64,000 nucleotides of DNA. Source: Ignavibacterium sp. GTDB taxonomy: Bacteria > Bacteroidota > Ignavibacteria > Ignavibacteriales > Ignavibacteriaceae. Shown piece after piece: positions 17,789-26,216 of the stretch (position 1 is its first letter; the number at the start of each line of letters is the position of its first letter). The position numbers and the translations under genes were made by a program. Under the pieces are notes generated by a model. The model did no database searches. It was given only the letters and a program-made list of their open reading frames with translations, and was not told where the DNA came from. Where the stretch lies: assembly GCF_025998815.1 (NCBI RefSeq), contig NZ_AP026678.1, positions 1 to 64,000 of the forward strand, given 5' to 3'.

Positions 17789-19240
17789 TTAGTTCTCCTT
17801 ATTTTTCAAAATCGTTAAAACATTCTTTGGATTTCCGGCAGCTGAATAAAGCTCTGTCAGATTTGAGTAGTATTCGAATAAAGATGATTCAGAATCGAGT
17901 AAAGCTTTTTCAAAAGCCAGATTTGCATCAACAACTTCTAATGATGTTCCGAGTCCAGTTTCAAATCTTTTTTCATTCAATCTGAGATTTTCAACTGCGA
18001 GTGCAACAGTGGTTTTATTTCTGAAATATTTTTCTCTTGCATTGATTACATCTTTAAAACTTTTATTTATCATTAAAGAAATTTTACTCTCAACATTTTT
18101 TTGAAGAGAATTTACTTCTTCAATAAGATAATCCGCTGTCTGCAGTTTAGCATAATCACGCATACCGTTGAAAAGATTAATATTCAGTGATAGACCAACT
18201 GCCCAACGAGGTTCAAGTGTTGAAAGATATTCCGGATAAAGTTCATATTTACCGAAAGCAGCAAGTGTTGGTAAGAAAGAACTTCTTTCAACATTATATT
18301 TTTGTTCGGCTTGTTGTTTCTTTAATTCAATCAATTGGAGAATTGAGTTGTTATTCTTAGCGAGAGTTGAAAGATAATCCAGTGAGTCAGCGAAATCATG
18401 AAAAATTAATGAGTCATCTATAACAATTGTTTCATTCAAGTCCATTCCCATTTCATTTTTCAGTGCAAGGTAAGCCAACTCGAGTTTATTTTTATCCTCG
18501 AATAAATTTTTCTCAGCATCGGCTAAGGCAACCTCTGCACGCAGCAGATTATGATTTGAAATTAATCCTTGTTTTAACATTTTATCAGCACGATCACGAT
18601 GTCTTTTTACTGATTCAACAACATCGTTTCTGATTTTAATTACATCATTCATCAAAACAACAGCAAGATATTTTTTAGTTACTTCTTTTGTTACTTCATC
18701 TTTAATTTGTTTTAATTCAACCTCAGCAGCTTTTTCATCAAGAGAAGAAAATCTTTTTGTAGCAAGAAGTTTTCCTCCGGTAAATATCGGTTGAATACCT
18801 ACAAGCGTTGCGGTTTTATAGTCTTGCTTCTTCAACTCTTTTGTAAATGGTGGAATCAGTGAATTTAATTGAGAGCTGTATTGATTGAATAAAAAATTTC
18901 TCTGCTCGTTTGTTAGTTGAGGATTACCTTGCAACAAATTATAAATGTTAGCAAACTCAACCTGATTTTTTGATTGAAGTTGAATCATTGCTTGTCGGAT
19001 TGGGTCAAGGTCAATTGCTATCGGATCATTTAAGTGTGTGTATGAAGCATTAAGATTTATCTGAGGAAGAAAGTTTCCAAGAGCTTCCAGATTCTGATAT
19101 TCTTTCTGAAATAGCTTAGCTTCATACTGCTTGATTTGCTCATTGTGTTTTAGTGCATAATCAATTGCATCTTCCAATGTCAGACTCTGACTATGGATTG
19201 TAGAAATAGCTAATGTCAATAAGACAAATACTTTTTTCAT
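17789..19240 (-). CDS. TolC-family outer-membrane efflux protein
   Basis: About 483 aa. A signal peptide (MKKVFVLLTLAISTIHSQ) precedes LTLEDAIDYALKHNEQI, the classic TolC/OEP opening, and two long helical repeats with the second-half signature NLFNGMRDYAKLQ. It forms the outer-membrane tunnel of the tripartite exporter. ATG at 19238-19240 is chosen because GGAG lies 7 nt before it and the signal peptide starts there; the longer open frame adds an unlikely N-terminus. It lies 48 nt downstream of tetR and 2 nt upstream of hlyD. Confidence 0.93.
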   Translation of the reverse strand: MKKVFVLLTLAISTIHSQSLTLEDAIDYALKHNEQIKQYEAKLFQKEYQNLEALGNFLPQINLNASYTHLNDPIAIDLDPIRQAMIQLQSKNQVEFANIYNLLQGNPQLTNEQRNFLFNQYSSQLNSLIPPFTKELKKQDYKTATLVGIQPIFTGGKLLATKRFSSLDEKAAEVELKQIKDEVTKEVTKKYLAVVLMNDVIKIRNDVVESVKRHRDRADKMLKQGLISNHNLLRAEVALADAEKNLFEDKNKLELAYLALKNEMGMDLNETIVIDDSLIFHDFADSLDYLSTLAKNNNSILQLIELKKQQAEQKYNVERSSFLPTLAAFGKYELYPEYLSTLEPRWAVGLSLNINLFNGMRDYAKLQTADYLIEEVNSLQKNVESKISLMINKSFKDVINAREKYFRNKTTVALAVENLRLNEKRFETGLGTSLEVVDANLAFEKALLDSESSLFEYYSNLTELYSAAGNPKNVLTILKNKEN

Positions 19241-19288
19241 AATAAACTCCATAAATGAATTACAATTCATTAAAAGACTAAAAAATTT

Positions 19289-19876
19289 TTAAATTAAAAT
19301 TCCTTTTTTAACAATGTATTTAATATCCTGTCTTACTTTATTCAGTGGATATTCATTCGGATTAAGTGCCCATAAATGAAGTAAATGACGAACTCCGCCA
19401 TAAACAAAATTCTTTGTAATACTTTTATCAAGATTTTTATTGAAAGAATTATTTTTTGAACCTTCGTCCAGAATCTTCTCACCTATTTCAAGAAAGTTAT
19501 TGTAAAGATCGTTCAGCTTGTTGTTTTTATCCTGAAGAAAATGTGGTTGCTCTTTCACAAACAGCAGAGCAAGCTTTGAATTAGATGTGAAAACATCAAA
19601 CACTGTATCAATAAATCCTTCAAGTTTTTCGATTGATGAAAGATCATCTCTATCGTAAATGGATTTTACCAAGGAAATCAACTTAATCCACAAGCCACTG
19701 AATATTTTTACAAGTAAATCTTCTTTACTTTCAAAGTACAGGTAAACACTTCCTGTAGCTACATTAGCAAGCTCAGCAATTTCCGAAATTTTTGCTTCGT
19801 GATAACCTTCTTTAGCAAAAACTTCAATTGCTGCTGCAATAATATCTTGTTCTTTATTTCCTTCTTTTCTTCTCAT
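19289..19876 (-). CDS. TetR/AcrR-family transcriptional regulator
   Basis: About 195 aa. The N-terminal helix-turn-helix is canonical (IIAAAIEVFAKEGYHEAKIS, ATGSVYLYFESKEDLL), with a ligand-binding C-terminal helical domain of FadR/YcdC-like length. It is the first gene of the export operon and so its probable local repressor. ATG at 19874-19876 (MRRKEGNKEQD) is preferred to the upstream TTG, which would lie inside the palindromic operator candidate. The ligand is unknown. Confidence 0.9.
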   Translation of the reverse strand: MRRKEGNKEQDIIAAAIEVFAKEGYHEAKISEIAELANVATGSVYLYFESKEDLLVKIFSGLWIKLISLVKSIYDRDDLSSIEKLEGFIDTVFDVFTSNSKLALLFVKEQPHFLQDKNNKLNDLYNNFLEIGEKILDEGSKNNSFNKNLDKSITKNFVYGGVRHLLHLWALNPNEYPLNKVRQDIKYIVKKGILI

Positions 19877-19894
19877 TGTCAATATAATTATAAA

Positions 19895-19908
19895 TGAACG
19901 GCGGTTCA
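19895..19908. promoter_or_regulatory. Candidate TetR operator (palindrome) upstream of tetR
   Basis: TGAAC (19895-19899), GGCG, GTTCA (19904-19908): a perfect 5-bp inverted repeat with a 4-bp spacer and a GC-rich centre in AT-rich DNA, 18 nt upstream of the tetR start codon. Position and symmetry fit an autoregulatory operator. Only one copy was noticed. Confidence 0.55.
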
Positions 19909-20073
19909 AAAATAACTACTTCAAGTACTCTCGTCAATAATTTTGTTTGCTGTTCGTTAATTTTTTGATTCATATCACTTCAATGATTCCTTAAGAATTA
20001 TTTTCAAATCAAATTCGTATTAAAAAAATAATTATATAAAATTCAGAAAAAGTCTTCTTGGTTTTATAAGCAG

Positions 20074-20103
20074 TTGAGTTTAAGTTTTCAGTGTTAATTA
20101 TAA
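20074..20103 (+). promoter_or_regulatory. Possible sigma-70-like promoter for the transhydrogenase operon
   Basis: TTGAGT (20074-20079) and TTATAA (20098-20103) are 18 nt apart, 27 nt before the GTG start of pntAA. In AT-rich DNA such matches arise by chance, so this is only a candidate. Confidence 0.3.
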
Positions 20104-20130
20104 ATAATTTACCATAGGAGGATAAAATCT

Positions 20131-21273
20131 GTGATTATTGCCATACCTAAAGAACTCCTGCCTGGTGAAAACCGAGTTGCCTGCGTTCCAGATGTTGCTT
20201 CCAAATTAATTAAATCCGGATTTGAAGTTATAGTTGAAACCAATGCCGGACTAAATGCCGGATTTCGTGATGATCAATACATCAAAGCAGGGGCCAAGAT
20301 CGCAAACACTGTAGAAGATCTTTATTCAAATGCTGATATTATCTTCAAAGTGCAGCGACCAATTGAACACCCGTCAGGAAAACATGAAATTGATTTATAC
20401 AAAAAAGGTTCTCTGCTAATATCTCTTGCTTATGTTCTCCATTATTATGACATAGCAAAAAAATGCGCAGAGAGGGGAATTGATTTTATAGCAATGGATA
20501 TGATTCCCAGAACAACTCTTGCACAAAAGATGGATGCTCTCAGTTCACAGGCAAACATTGCCGGATACAAGAGTGTCATTCTTGCTGCTAATCATTTGGG
20601 AAAAATCTTTCCGTTGATGATGACCGCTGCTGGTACAATTTCTCCTGCCAAAGTTGTAATAATGGGTGCAGGTGTAGCAGGATTACAAGCACTCGGCACA
20701 GCAAAAAGGTTAGGAGCCGTTGTTGAAGTATCTGATATCCGTCCTGCTGTTAAAGAAGAAGTTCAATCACTTGGCGGAAAATTTATTGAGGTAGAAACTT
20801 CCGCAGATATGCAGGATGCTGGTGGTTATGCAAAAGAAGCATCACCGGAATTCCTAAAAAAACAACAGGAACTTATCTTCAAACATGTTACAGAAGCTGA
20901 TATAGTAATCACCACAGCTTTGGTTCCGGGAAAGAAAGCACCGATTCTTGTTACTGAAGAAATGGTCAAGCATATGAGGGCTGGTAGTGTTGTTCTGGAT
21001 ATGGCTACTGAGTTTGGTGGAAATTGTGAGATAAGTGAAAAAGGAAAGCCAGTTAAAAAATATGATGTAACAATAATAGGTGAACCAAATCTACCAAGTA
21101 TGGTTCCTACACACGCAAGTGAAATGTATTCGAAAAATATTTTGAGTCTGATTCAGCATATTTCTAAAGATGGAAAAATAAATCTGAATTTAGATGATGA
21201 AATTGTAAAAGGTTGTTTAATAACCCGAAATGGTGAAGTAATAAATCAAAGAGTAAAAGATTTAATAAAGTAA
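20131..21273 (+). CDS. pntAA: Proton-translocating NAD(P) transhydrogenase, alpha-1 subunit (NAD-binding)
   Basis: 380 aa, matching dI of the transhydrogenase (alanine dehydrogenase/PNT fold). It begins IAIPKELLPGENRVACVP and has the Rossmann motif VVIMGAGVAGLQALGTAKRLGA. The dI domain binds NAD(H) in the cytoplasm. The start is GTG at 20131 with a strong AGGAGGA site 8 nt before it. The alpha subunit is split into pntAA and pntAB, as in Rhodospirillum and many Bacteroidota, rather than fused as in E. coli. Confidence 0.95.
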   Translation: MIIAIPKELLPGENRVACVPDVASKLIKSGFEVIVETNAGLNAGFRDDQYIKAGAKIANTVEDLYSNADIIFKVQRPIEHPSGKHEIDLYKKGSLLISLAYVLHYYDIAKKCAERGIDFIAMDMIPRTTLAQKMDALSSQANIAGYKSVILAANHLGKIFPLMMTAAGTISPAKVVIMGAGVAGLQALGTAKRLGAVVEVSDIRPAVKEEVQSLGGKFIEVETSADMQDAGGYAKEASPEFLKKQQELIFKHVTEADIVITTALVPGKKAPILVTEEMVKHMRAGSVVLDMATEFGGNCEISEKGKPVKKYDVTIIGEPNLPSMVPTHASEMYSKNILSLIQHISKDGKINLNLDDEIVKGCLITRNGEVINQRVKDLIK

Positions 21274-21288
21274 AAAGGGAAAAATTTT

Positions 21289-21573
21289 ATGGAAGAATAT
21301 TTATTTCTAATGCACATTTATGTATTTGTTCTTGCCATATTTGTTGGCTTCGAACTAATTACAAAAGTTCCACCTACACTTCATACACCACTTATGTCTG
21401 GCTCAAATGCAATTTCCGGTATTACCGTAGTTGGTGCAATACTTAGTGCAGGAATGGAACAATTTAATATCAGTACAATTCTTGGTCTTGTTGCAGTTAT
21501 CTTCGCAATGATAAATGTCGTTGGAGGATTTCTTGTAACAGACAGAATGCTCAAAATGTTTAAGAAAAAGTGA
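21289..21573 (+). CDS. pntAB: NAD(P) transhydrogenase, alpha-2 subunit (membrane)
   Basis: 94 aa and almost entirely hydrophobic: three predicted membrane helices with the conserved segment LITKVPPTLHTPLMSGSNAI. It contributes helices to the proton channel (dII). It lies 15 nt after pntAA and 9 nt before pntB. Confidence 0.95.
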   Translation: MEEYLFLMHIYVFVLAIFVGFELITKVPPTLHTPLMSGSNAISGITVVGAILSAGMEQFNISTILGLVAVIFAMINVVGGFLVTDRMLKMFKKK

Positions 21574-21582
21574 GATGAAAAA

Positions 21583-22995
21583 ATGAAAGCTGTTATTGAA
21601 ATAACTTATTTGCTCTCTTCAATTTTATTCATCTTCGGAATAAAAAAATTAGCGTCACCAAAAACTGCTCGTCAGGGAAATCTTTATGCGGCGATAGGAA
21701 TGTTTCTGGCTATTGTTGCGACTTTACTTGACCAGAATGTTTTAACTTATGAATGGATAATTATTGGTTCAATCGTTGGAGCTCTTGTTGGTGCAATTAT
21801 GGCTATCAAAGTTCCAATGACCGGTATGCCACAGATGGTTGGTTTACTTAATGGTTTTGGTGGTGGTGCTTCAACATTAGTTGCTTTATCTGAATACTTT
21901 AGAAAAAATCCAAATTATCCTGTTGACACTGGTGCTGCATTTATTTTACCAGTGGACCAGGGAATTGCGATAATCCTCAGTCTTCTGATTGGTGGAGTTA
22001 CTTTTACAGGTTCTTTAATTGCATTCGGAAAACTTCAGGGAATTGTAACTGGTAAAGTTGTCAAATATCCTCTTCAGCATCCGATAAATCTGATTTTATT
22101 ATTAGCTGTTTTAGCTGCTGGCGCTTATGTAGTAATCAATCCGAATGAACTGAATTTACTTTTTATCATAACAGGTGTTTCACTTGTTTTGGGTGTTCTG
22201 TTAGTGCTTCCGATTGGTGGTGCTGATATGCCGGTTGCTATTTCATTACTTAACTCATATTCCGGTTTGGCTGCCTCAACAACAGGATTTGTTCTTGGCA
22301 ACAATGAGTTAATTATAGCAGGTGCATTGGTTGGTGCTTCCGGAATTATTCTTACGATAATAATGTGTAAAGGAATGAATCGTTCTCTGTTGAATGTTGT
22401 GATGGGAGGTTGGGCAAGCGCAGGAACTACTGGTCCGGCTACAACAACTTCACAAAAAGGTCAGGTTAAATCCATTGATACTGAAGAGCTTGCAATGTTG
22501 CTCGATGCTGTAAGCAGTGTTATAATCGTTCCAGGTTATGGAATGGCAGTTGCACAAGCTCAGCATGCAATCAGAGATTTAATGAATGTCCTTGAGAAGA
22601 AAGGTGTTAATGTCCGTTTTGCAATTCATCCTGTTGCCGGAAGAATGCCGGGACATATGAATGTCCTTCTCGCAGAAGCTCAGGTTCCGTACGATAAACT
22701 TTATGCAATGGAAGATATTAATGATGATTTTCCAAATACTGATGTTGTAATTGTGATTGGAGCTAACGATGTTGTTAATCCTGCTGCTCGGCATGATCCA
22801 AACAGTCCTATTTATGGAATGCCAATTCTGAATGTTGATTATGCAAAAACTGTTATAATCAATAAGAGATCATTAAATGTTGGTTATGCGGGAATTGATA
22901 ACGAATTGTTCTTCTATCCAAATGCACTAATGTATTTTGGCGATGCTAAAGAAGCGATTACAAAATTAGTTAATGAACTGAAAGCATCTTCCTGA
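21583..22995 (+). CDS. pntB: NAD(P) transhydrogenase, beta subunit
   Basis: 470 aa. The N-terminal ~270 residues are membrane helices (with PMTGMPQMVGLLNGFGGGAS), followed by the soluble NADP-binding dIII (VIIVPGYGMAVAQAQHAI; HPVAGRMPGHMNVLLAEA; VVIVIGANDVVNPAA). With PntAA and PntAB it drives NADP+ reduction by NADH using the proton gradient. The operon ends at a strong terminator (23013-23049). Confidence 0.97.
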   Translation: MKAVIEITYLLSSILFIFGIKKLASPKTARQGNLYAAIGMFLAIVATLLDQNVLTYEWIIIGSIVGALVGAIMAIKVPMTGMPQMVGLLNGFGGGASTLVALSEYFRKNPNYPVDTGAAFILPVDQGIAIILSLLIGGVTFTGSLIAFGKLQGIVTGKVVKYPLQHPINLILLLAVLAAGAYVVINPNELNLLFIITGVSLVLGVLLVLPIGGADMPVAISLLNSYSGLAASTTGFVLGNNELIIAGALVGASGIILTIIMCKGMNRSLLNVVMGGWASAGTTGPATTTSQKGQVKSIDTEELAMLLDAVSSVIIVPGYGMAVAQAQHAIRDLMNVLEKKGVNVRFAIHPVAGRMPGHMNVLLAEAQVPYDKLYAMEDINDDFPNTDVVIVIGANDVVNPAARHDPNSPIYGMPILNVDYAKTVIINKRSLNVGYAGIDNELFFYPNALMYFGDAKEAITKLVNELKASS

Positions 22996-23012
22996 TAATT
23001 TGGCTGTGTTTT

Positions 23013-23049
23013 ATCCCTCTTTTACTTCGGTGAAAGAGGGATTTTTTTT
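23013..23049 (+). terminator. Rho-independent terminator of the pnt operon
   Basis: TCCCTCTTT (23014-23022) pairs with AAAGAGGGA (23033-23041) around a loop containing ACTTCGG, followed by eight T (23042-23049). It lies about 18 nt after the pntB stop. Confidence 0.9.
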
Positions 23050-23126
23050 GTTACAATGTTTCTGATGACTTCAAATAGTTAATGATTTATATTTGATATG
23101 AAAACTCAAATAATTTGGAGAGGTTT

Positions 23127-23375
23127 ATGAAAATGAATTGGGAGCCATTTATTGGCTATATGGTTAATGTTACGATGCATGAAAATTATGGATTGACATT
23201 CGATTCGAAAAATGATCAGACTTTGTATGAAATAGTCTTTAAAACCGGAAAATTATTATCAGCTTATGAAGATGGATTACTTCTTGAAACTACTAGAGAA
23301 AATCATAAAGTAAATATCTTCATTCCCCACACCTCAGTAAAATGCGTTGAAATGTTTGACATAAAAGGGGATTAA
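23127..23375 (+). CDS. Small LSm-like conserved protein of unknown function
   Basis: 82 aa. No signal peptide or membrane segment. The predicted all-beta pattern (GYMVNVTMHE, YEIVFKTGKLLSAYEDGLLLET, NIFIPHTSVKCVEMF) resembles an Sm/LSm barrel such as Hfq, with the loop 'EDGLLLE' and 'IPHTSVKCVE' as an Sm2-like end; this is a visual resemblance, not a proven homology. ATG at 23127 follows GGAGAGG by 3-5 nt; an in-frame TTG at 23115 is unlikely. It stops 2 nt before the T9SS plug gene, so the two are probably co-translated. A TATATTTG box (23088-23095), like the Bacteroidota -7 element, lies upstream without a clear -33 partner. Confidence 0.65.
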   Translation: MKMNWEPFIGYMVNVTMHENYGLTFDSKNDQTLYEIVFKTGKLLSAYEDGLLLETTRENHKVNIFIPHTSVKCVEMFDIKGD

Positions 23376-23377
23376 CA

Positions 23378-24598
23378 TTGAAAAACCTATTTTTAATTTT
23401 TTTTCTACTTCTGACTTCTACTATTTTCAGTCAGGAAATAATTATCAGAAGTCTTCAGGTTTATACTTCAGATGATGAAAAATCATTCCCGGTTTTAACT
23501 TCAAAAAATCAGCTTGTGATTGAGTTTGATGTTCAAAGTGAAACGCTTCCTGTGTTTAACATTGTCTTCAGATTTTGTGACCGAAACTGGAAACCTGTAG
23601 ATAATATTTTCTTTAACAATTATGGAAAAAATATTGCTTATTTTCTTGATCATTTTTCTTTACCGGTAACAGTTGAAGAAGCAGATTATCATTTCATAAA
23701 TCGTTTTCCCGATAAAGCTGGTTATGTTAGTTTTCCTTTTTCCGGCAAATGGAGATTTTATGTTGTTGATCTGCAGGATACAACTAAAGTTTATGCACAA
23801 GGCAAATTTATTGTTGCAAATCCTGAAGTCGGATTAAATGTTGAGCTGAAAAAAGAAACTATTGAAGATAAATCATACTATCCACCTGAGCTTGCAAGAT
23901 CTTTATGGGTAATTGCCAAAACTACAATTCCCGAAGATTTCTTTAATCATTTTGTTGACGAAGCAGAGATTATAAAAAATCATCTTGTGGATTACTCCCT
24001 AAGAATTACTCGGAACGGACAATTTGACTTTAACCGGAAGTTTGAATGGGATGGTTCAAACAATCTGACATTTATTGCTAAAGATTTTCGTCCGGGAAAT
24101 GGATACAGACAGGTTAATTTGATGAACACGAATACTTACAGCGCTAAAAAAGTTCTTGCCAGGTTTGAAGGATTTGAATCGGATCGTTTCTATAAAAATC
24201 CATTACCTGATTTTAATGGCGGAATGATTCTTTACAATCACAAAGATCCTTATGCGACATATATGAATGTAAAGTTTTCTATCAAACCATCAGTTAAAAT
24301 CTATGGAGATGTTTATCTTGTCGGAGCATTCAATGAATGGAAAGTTTCGCCTGAATATAAAATGGATTTTGATGGTGAACTTTATACTAAAACTATTTTA
24401 CTGAAACGCGGTATTTATGATTATCAGTATGTTGTTGTTAATGGTGATCCGGATGTACCTGATGCAATTGATTGGTATATTCTCGAAGGTAATAATTGGG
24501 AAGCTCCAAACACAATTAATGTTCTTCTTTATTATCGTGATCAAAACTATGGTGGTTATGATCGCTTAATTGGATTTTCAAGAATTAAAACAAAGTAA
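23378..24598 (+). CDS. T9SS plug protein (DUF5103 family)
   Basis: About 406 aa. It has a signal peptide (KNLFLIFFLLLTSTIFSQ) and DUF5103 features: an N-terminal beta domain (IIIRSLQVYTSDDEKSFPVL, FRFCDRNWKP), a middle domain ending VLARFEGFESDRF, and a C-terminal CBM48/E-set-like domain (VYLVGAFNEWKVSPEYKM, LLKRGIYDYQYVVV). In Flavobacterium the DUF5103 'Plug' closes the periplasmic side of the SprA translocon when PorV is not bound, so this is a structural part of the machine that exports the sorting-domain proteins here. The start is TTG at 23378 with a GGGG site 7 nt before it; no ATG would retain the signal peptide. Confidence 0.82.
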   Translation: MKNLFLIFFLLLTSTIFSQEIIIRSLQVYTSDDEKSFPVLTSKNQLVIEFDVQSETLPVFNIVFRFCDRNWKPVDNIFFNNYGKNIAYFLDHFSLPVTVEEADYHFINRFPDKAGYVSFPFSGKWRFYVVDLQDTTKVYAQGKFIVANPEVGLNVELKKETIEDKSYYPPELARSLWVIAKTTIPEDFFNHFVDEAEIIKNHLVDYSLRITRNGQFDFNRKFEWDGSNNLTFIAKDFRPGNGYRQVNLMNTNTYSAKKVLARFEGFESDRFYKNPLPDFNGGMILYNHKDPYATYMNVKFSIKPSVKIYGDVYLVGAFNEWKVSPEYKMDFDGELYTKTILLKRGIYDYQYVVVNGDPDVPDAIDWYILEGNNWEAPNTINVLLYYRDQNYGGYDRLIGFSRIKTK

Positions 24599-24603
24599 AT
24601 AAA

Positions 24604-25599
24604 ATGGAAAAATTAAAAGTTGGAGTTGTTGGAGTTGGTCATCTGGGAAAACTTCATACAAAAATGTTCAAGTCAATTGAGAATTGTGAATTGATTGGTG
24701 TTTATGACGCAAATGAGCAAACAGCAAAATCTGTTGCCGATGAATTTCAAACATCTGTTTTCACATCACTTGATGATTTATTAAAAAACACTCAGGCAGT
24801 TTCAATCGCTGCTACAACAAGTGCTCATTATCAGTTAGCAAAGCAAGCATTTCAATTTAATAATCATGTTTTCATCGAAAAACCAATCACTGCAACAATT
24901 GAAGAAGCAGAAGAATTGGTTCAGATTTCGAATAACAAAAAATTAAATCTTCAGGTTGGTCATATTGAGAGATTTAATCCGGGTTTACTTGCGCTCGAGC
25001 ATTATATTACAGATCCGAAATTCATTCAAAGCGATCGCCTTGCACAATTTAATCCAAGAGGCACTGATGTGGCTGTGGTTCTGGATTTAATGATTCACGA
25101 TATTGATATAATACTGAGCTTTATCAAAAGTCCTGTTAAAAATATTGAAGCAAACGGAGTTGAAGTTGTTTCAGATCATATTGATATTGCAAATGCTAGA
25201 ATACAATTTGAAAACGGAGCTGTTGCTAATGTTACTGCAAGCAGAATTTCTCAAAAGAAAATGAGAAAGATGAGAATATTTCAGAGAGATAATTATTTGT
25301 CTTTGGATTTTGTAACAGGTGTGAGTGAAGTTTACAGATTACTTCCTGTGGATTCTCCGGTTTCGAATGGTTCAATTTCTTTTGGAGAAATTGGAATTGG
25401 TGAAAAGAAAAAAAGATTAGTTTATGAGCAACCGGAAACAAAAGAGGTAAATGCTTTACAATATGAATTACAATTATTTGTTAACTCAGTTCTGAATAAA
25501 ACAAAACCAGTTGTTTCCGGAGAAGACGGACTTCGTGCATTAAAAGTTGCCGAAGCAATAATCGAAAAAATAAATGAATCTAAAAAGGTAATACTATGA
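24604..25599 (+). CDS. Gfo/Idh/MocA-family NAD(P)-dependent oxidoreductase
   Basis: 331 aa. The N-terminal Rossmann fold is GVVGVGHLGKLHTKMF; the family EKP motif is FIEKPIT; the catalytic-region sequence VGHIERFNPG and the conserved MIHDIDI follow. Substrate is probably a sugar or nucleotide sugar. VGHIERFNP recalls UDP-GlcNAc 3-dehydrogenase (GnnA) relatives that act in lipid A synthesis, and LptD lies downstream, but this is inference. It starts 5 nt after the plug gene and overlaps the next gene by 4 nt (ATGA). Confidence 0.88.
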   Translation: MEKLKVGVVGVGHLGKLHTKMFKSIENCELIGVYDANEQTAKSVADEFQTSVFTSLDDLLKNTQAVSIAATTSAHYQLAKQAFQFNNHVFIEKPITATIEEAEELVQISNNKKLNLQVGHIERFNPGLLALEHYITDPKFIQSDRLAQFNPRGTDVAVVLDLMIHDIDIILSFIKSPVKNIEANGVEVVSDHIDIANARIQFENGAVANVTASRISQKKMRKMRIFQRDNYLSLDFVTGVSEVYRLLPVDSPVSNGSISFGEIGIGEKKKRLVYEQPETKEVNALQYELQLFVNSVLNKTKPVVSGEDGLRALKVAEAIIEKINESKKVIL

Positions 25600-26207
25600 A
25601 AAAAGTAATTCTCGTCTCTACTGTAATTTTAACTGCAATATCTTTCTATCAATGCAGTATCTATCAGACTCTAACAAATTTGTCCAGACTACAATTCAAA
25701 GTTGGGGATGTGAATAGCTTTCAGGTAAATGGTCTTGATATATCAAACAAATCATCACTAAATGATTTTAATCCCACTGATGTTCTGAAGCTTACAACGA
25801 TTTTTACTCAAGGTAAACTACCGGTTTCATTCGTTTTGAATGTTGATGCGAAAAGTCCAAATGATGGAACTGGTGGTTATCCAAGGACCGATGCAACTCT
25901 GAAGTCATTCAAATGGAGATTATTTATTGATGATAAAGAAACAATATCAGGAGACATTGATGCTCCTGTAACAGTTCCCGGAACCGGTGAAATAACAAAA
26001 ATTCCTTTAAGAATTAATATTGATTTGTTACAATTCTTTAAAGATCAGGGATTTGAAAAAGTAATTAATCTTGCTTTGACTCTCGGCGGAAAAAATGGTA
26101 CAACTTCAAAAATTACTTTGTATGCTCAGCCAACGGTTTCAACGCCAATTGGAAATATTACTTATCCTGGCGAACTGAAAATTATTGACACACAATTCAC
26201 AAACTAA
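25596..26207 (+). CDS. LEA14-like (WHy-domain-like) periplasmic protein, possible lipoprotein
   Basis: 203 aa. The N-terminal hydrophobic segment ends FYQCS; the cysteine could be a lipobox, but Q at -1 is atypical. The rest resembles a LEA-type-2 beta sandwich (FKVGDVNSFQVNGLDISNK, PVSFVLNVDAKSPND, SFKWRLFIDD). LEA14-like proteins are found near envelope genes in Bacteroidota; function unknown. The ATG overlaps the previous gene's stop. Confidence 0.65.
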   Translation: MKKVILVSTVILTAISFYQCSIYQTLTNLSRLQFKVGDVNSFQVNGLDISNKSSLNDFNPTDVLKLTTIFTQGKLPVSFVLNVDAKSPNDGTGGYPRTDATLKSFKWRLFIDDKETISGDIDAPVTVPGTGEITKIPLRINIDLLQFFKDQGFEKVINLALTLGGKNGTTSKITLYAQPTVSTPIGNITYPGELKIIDTQFTN

Positions 26208-26216
26208 TTTAATCCT

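Noticed and set aside
25596-25665. Confident lipobox in the LEA14-like protein
   Set aside because: The residue before Cys is Gln and the -3 residue is Phe, outside the usual lipobox, so lipidation is left as a possibility.
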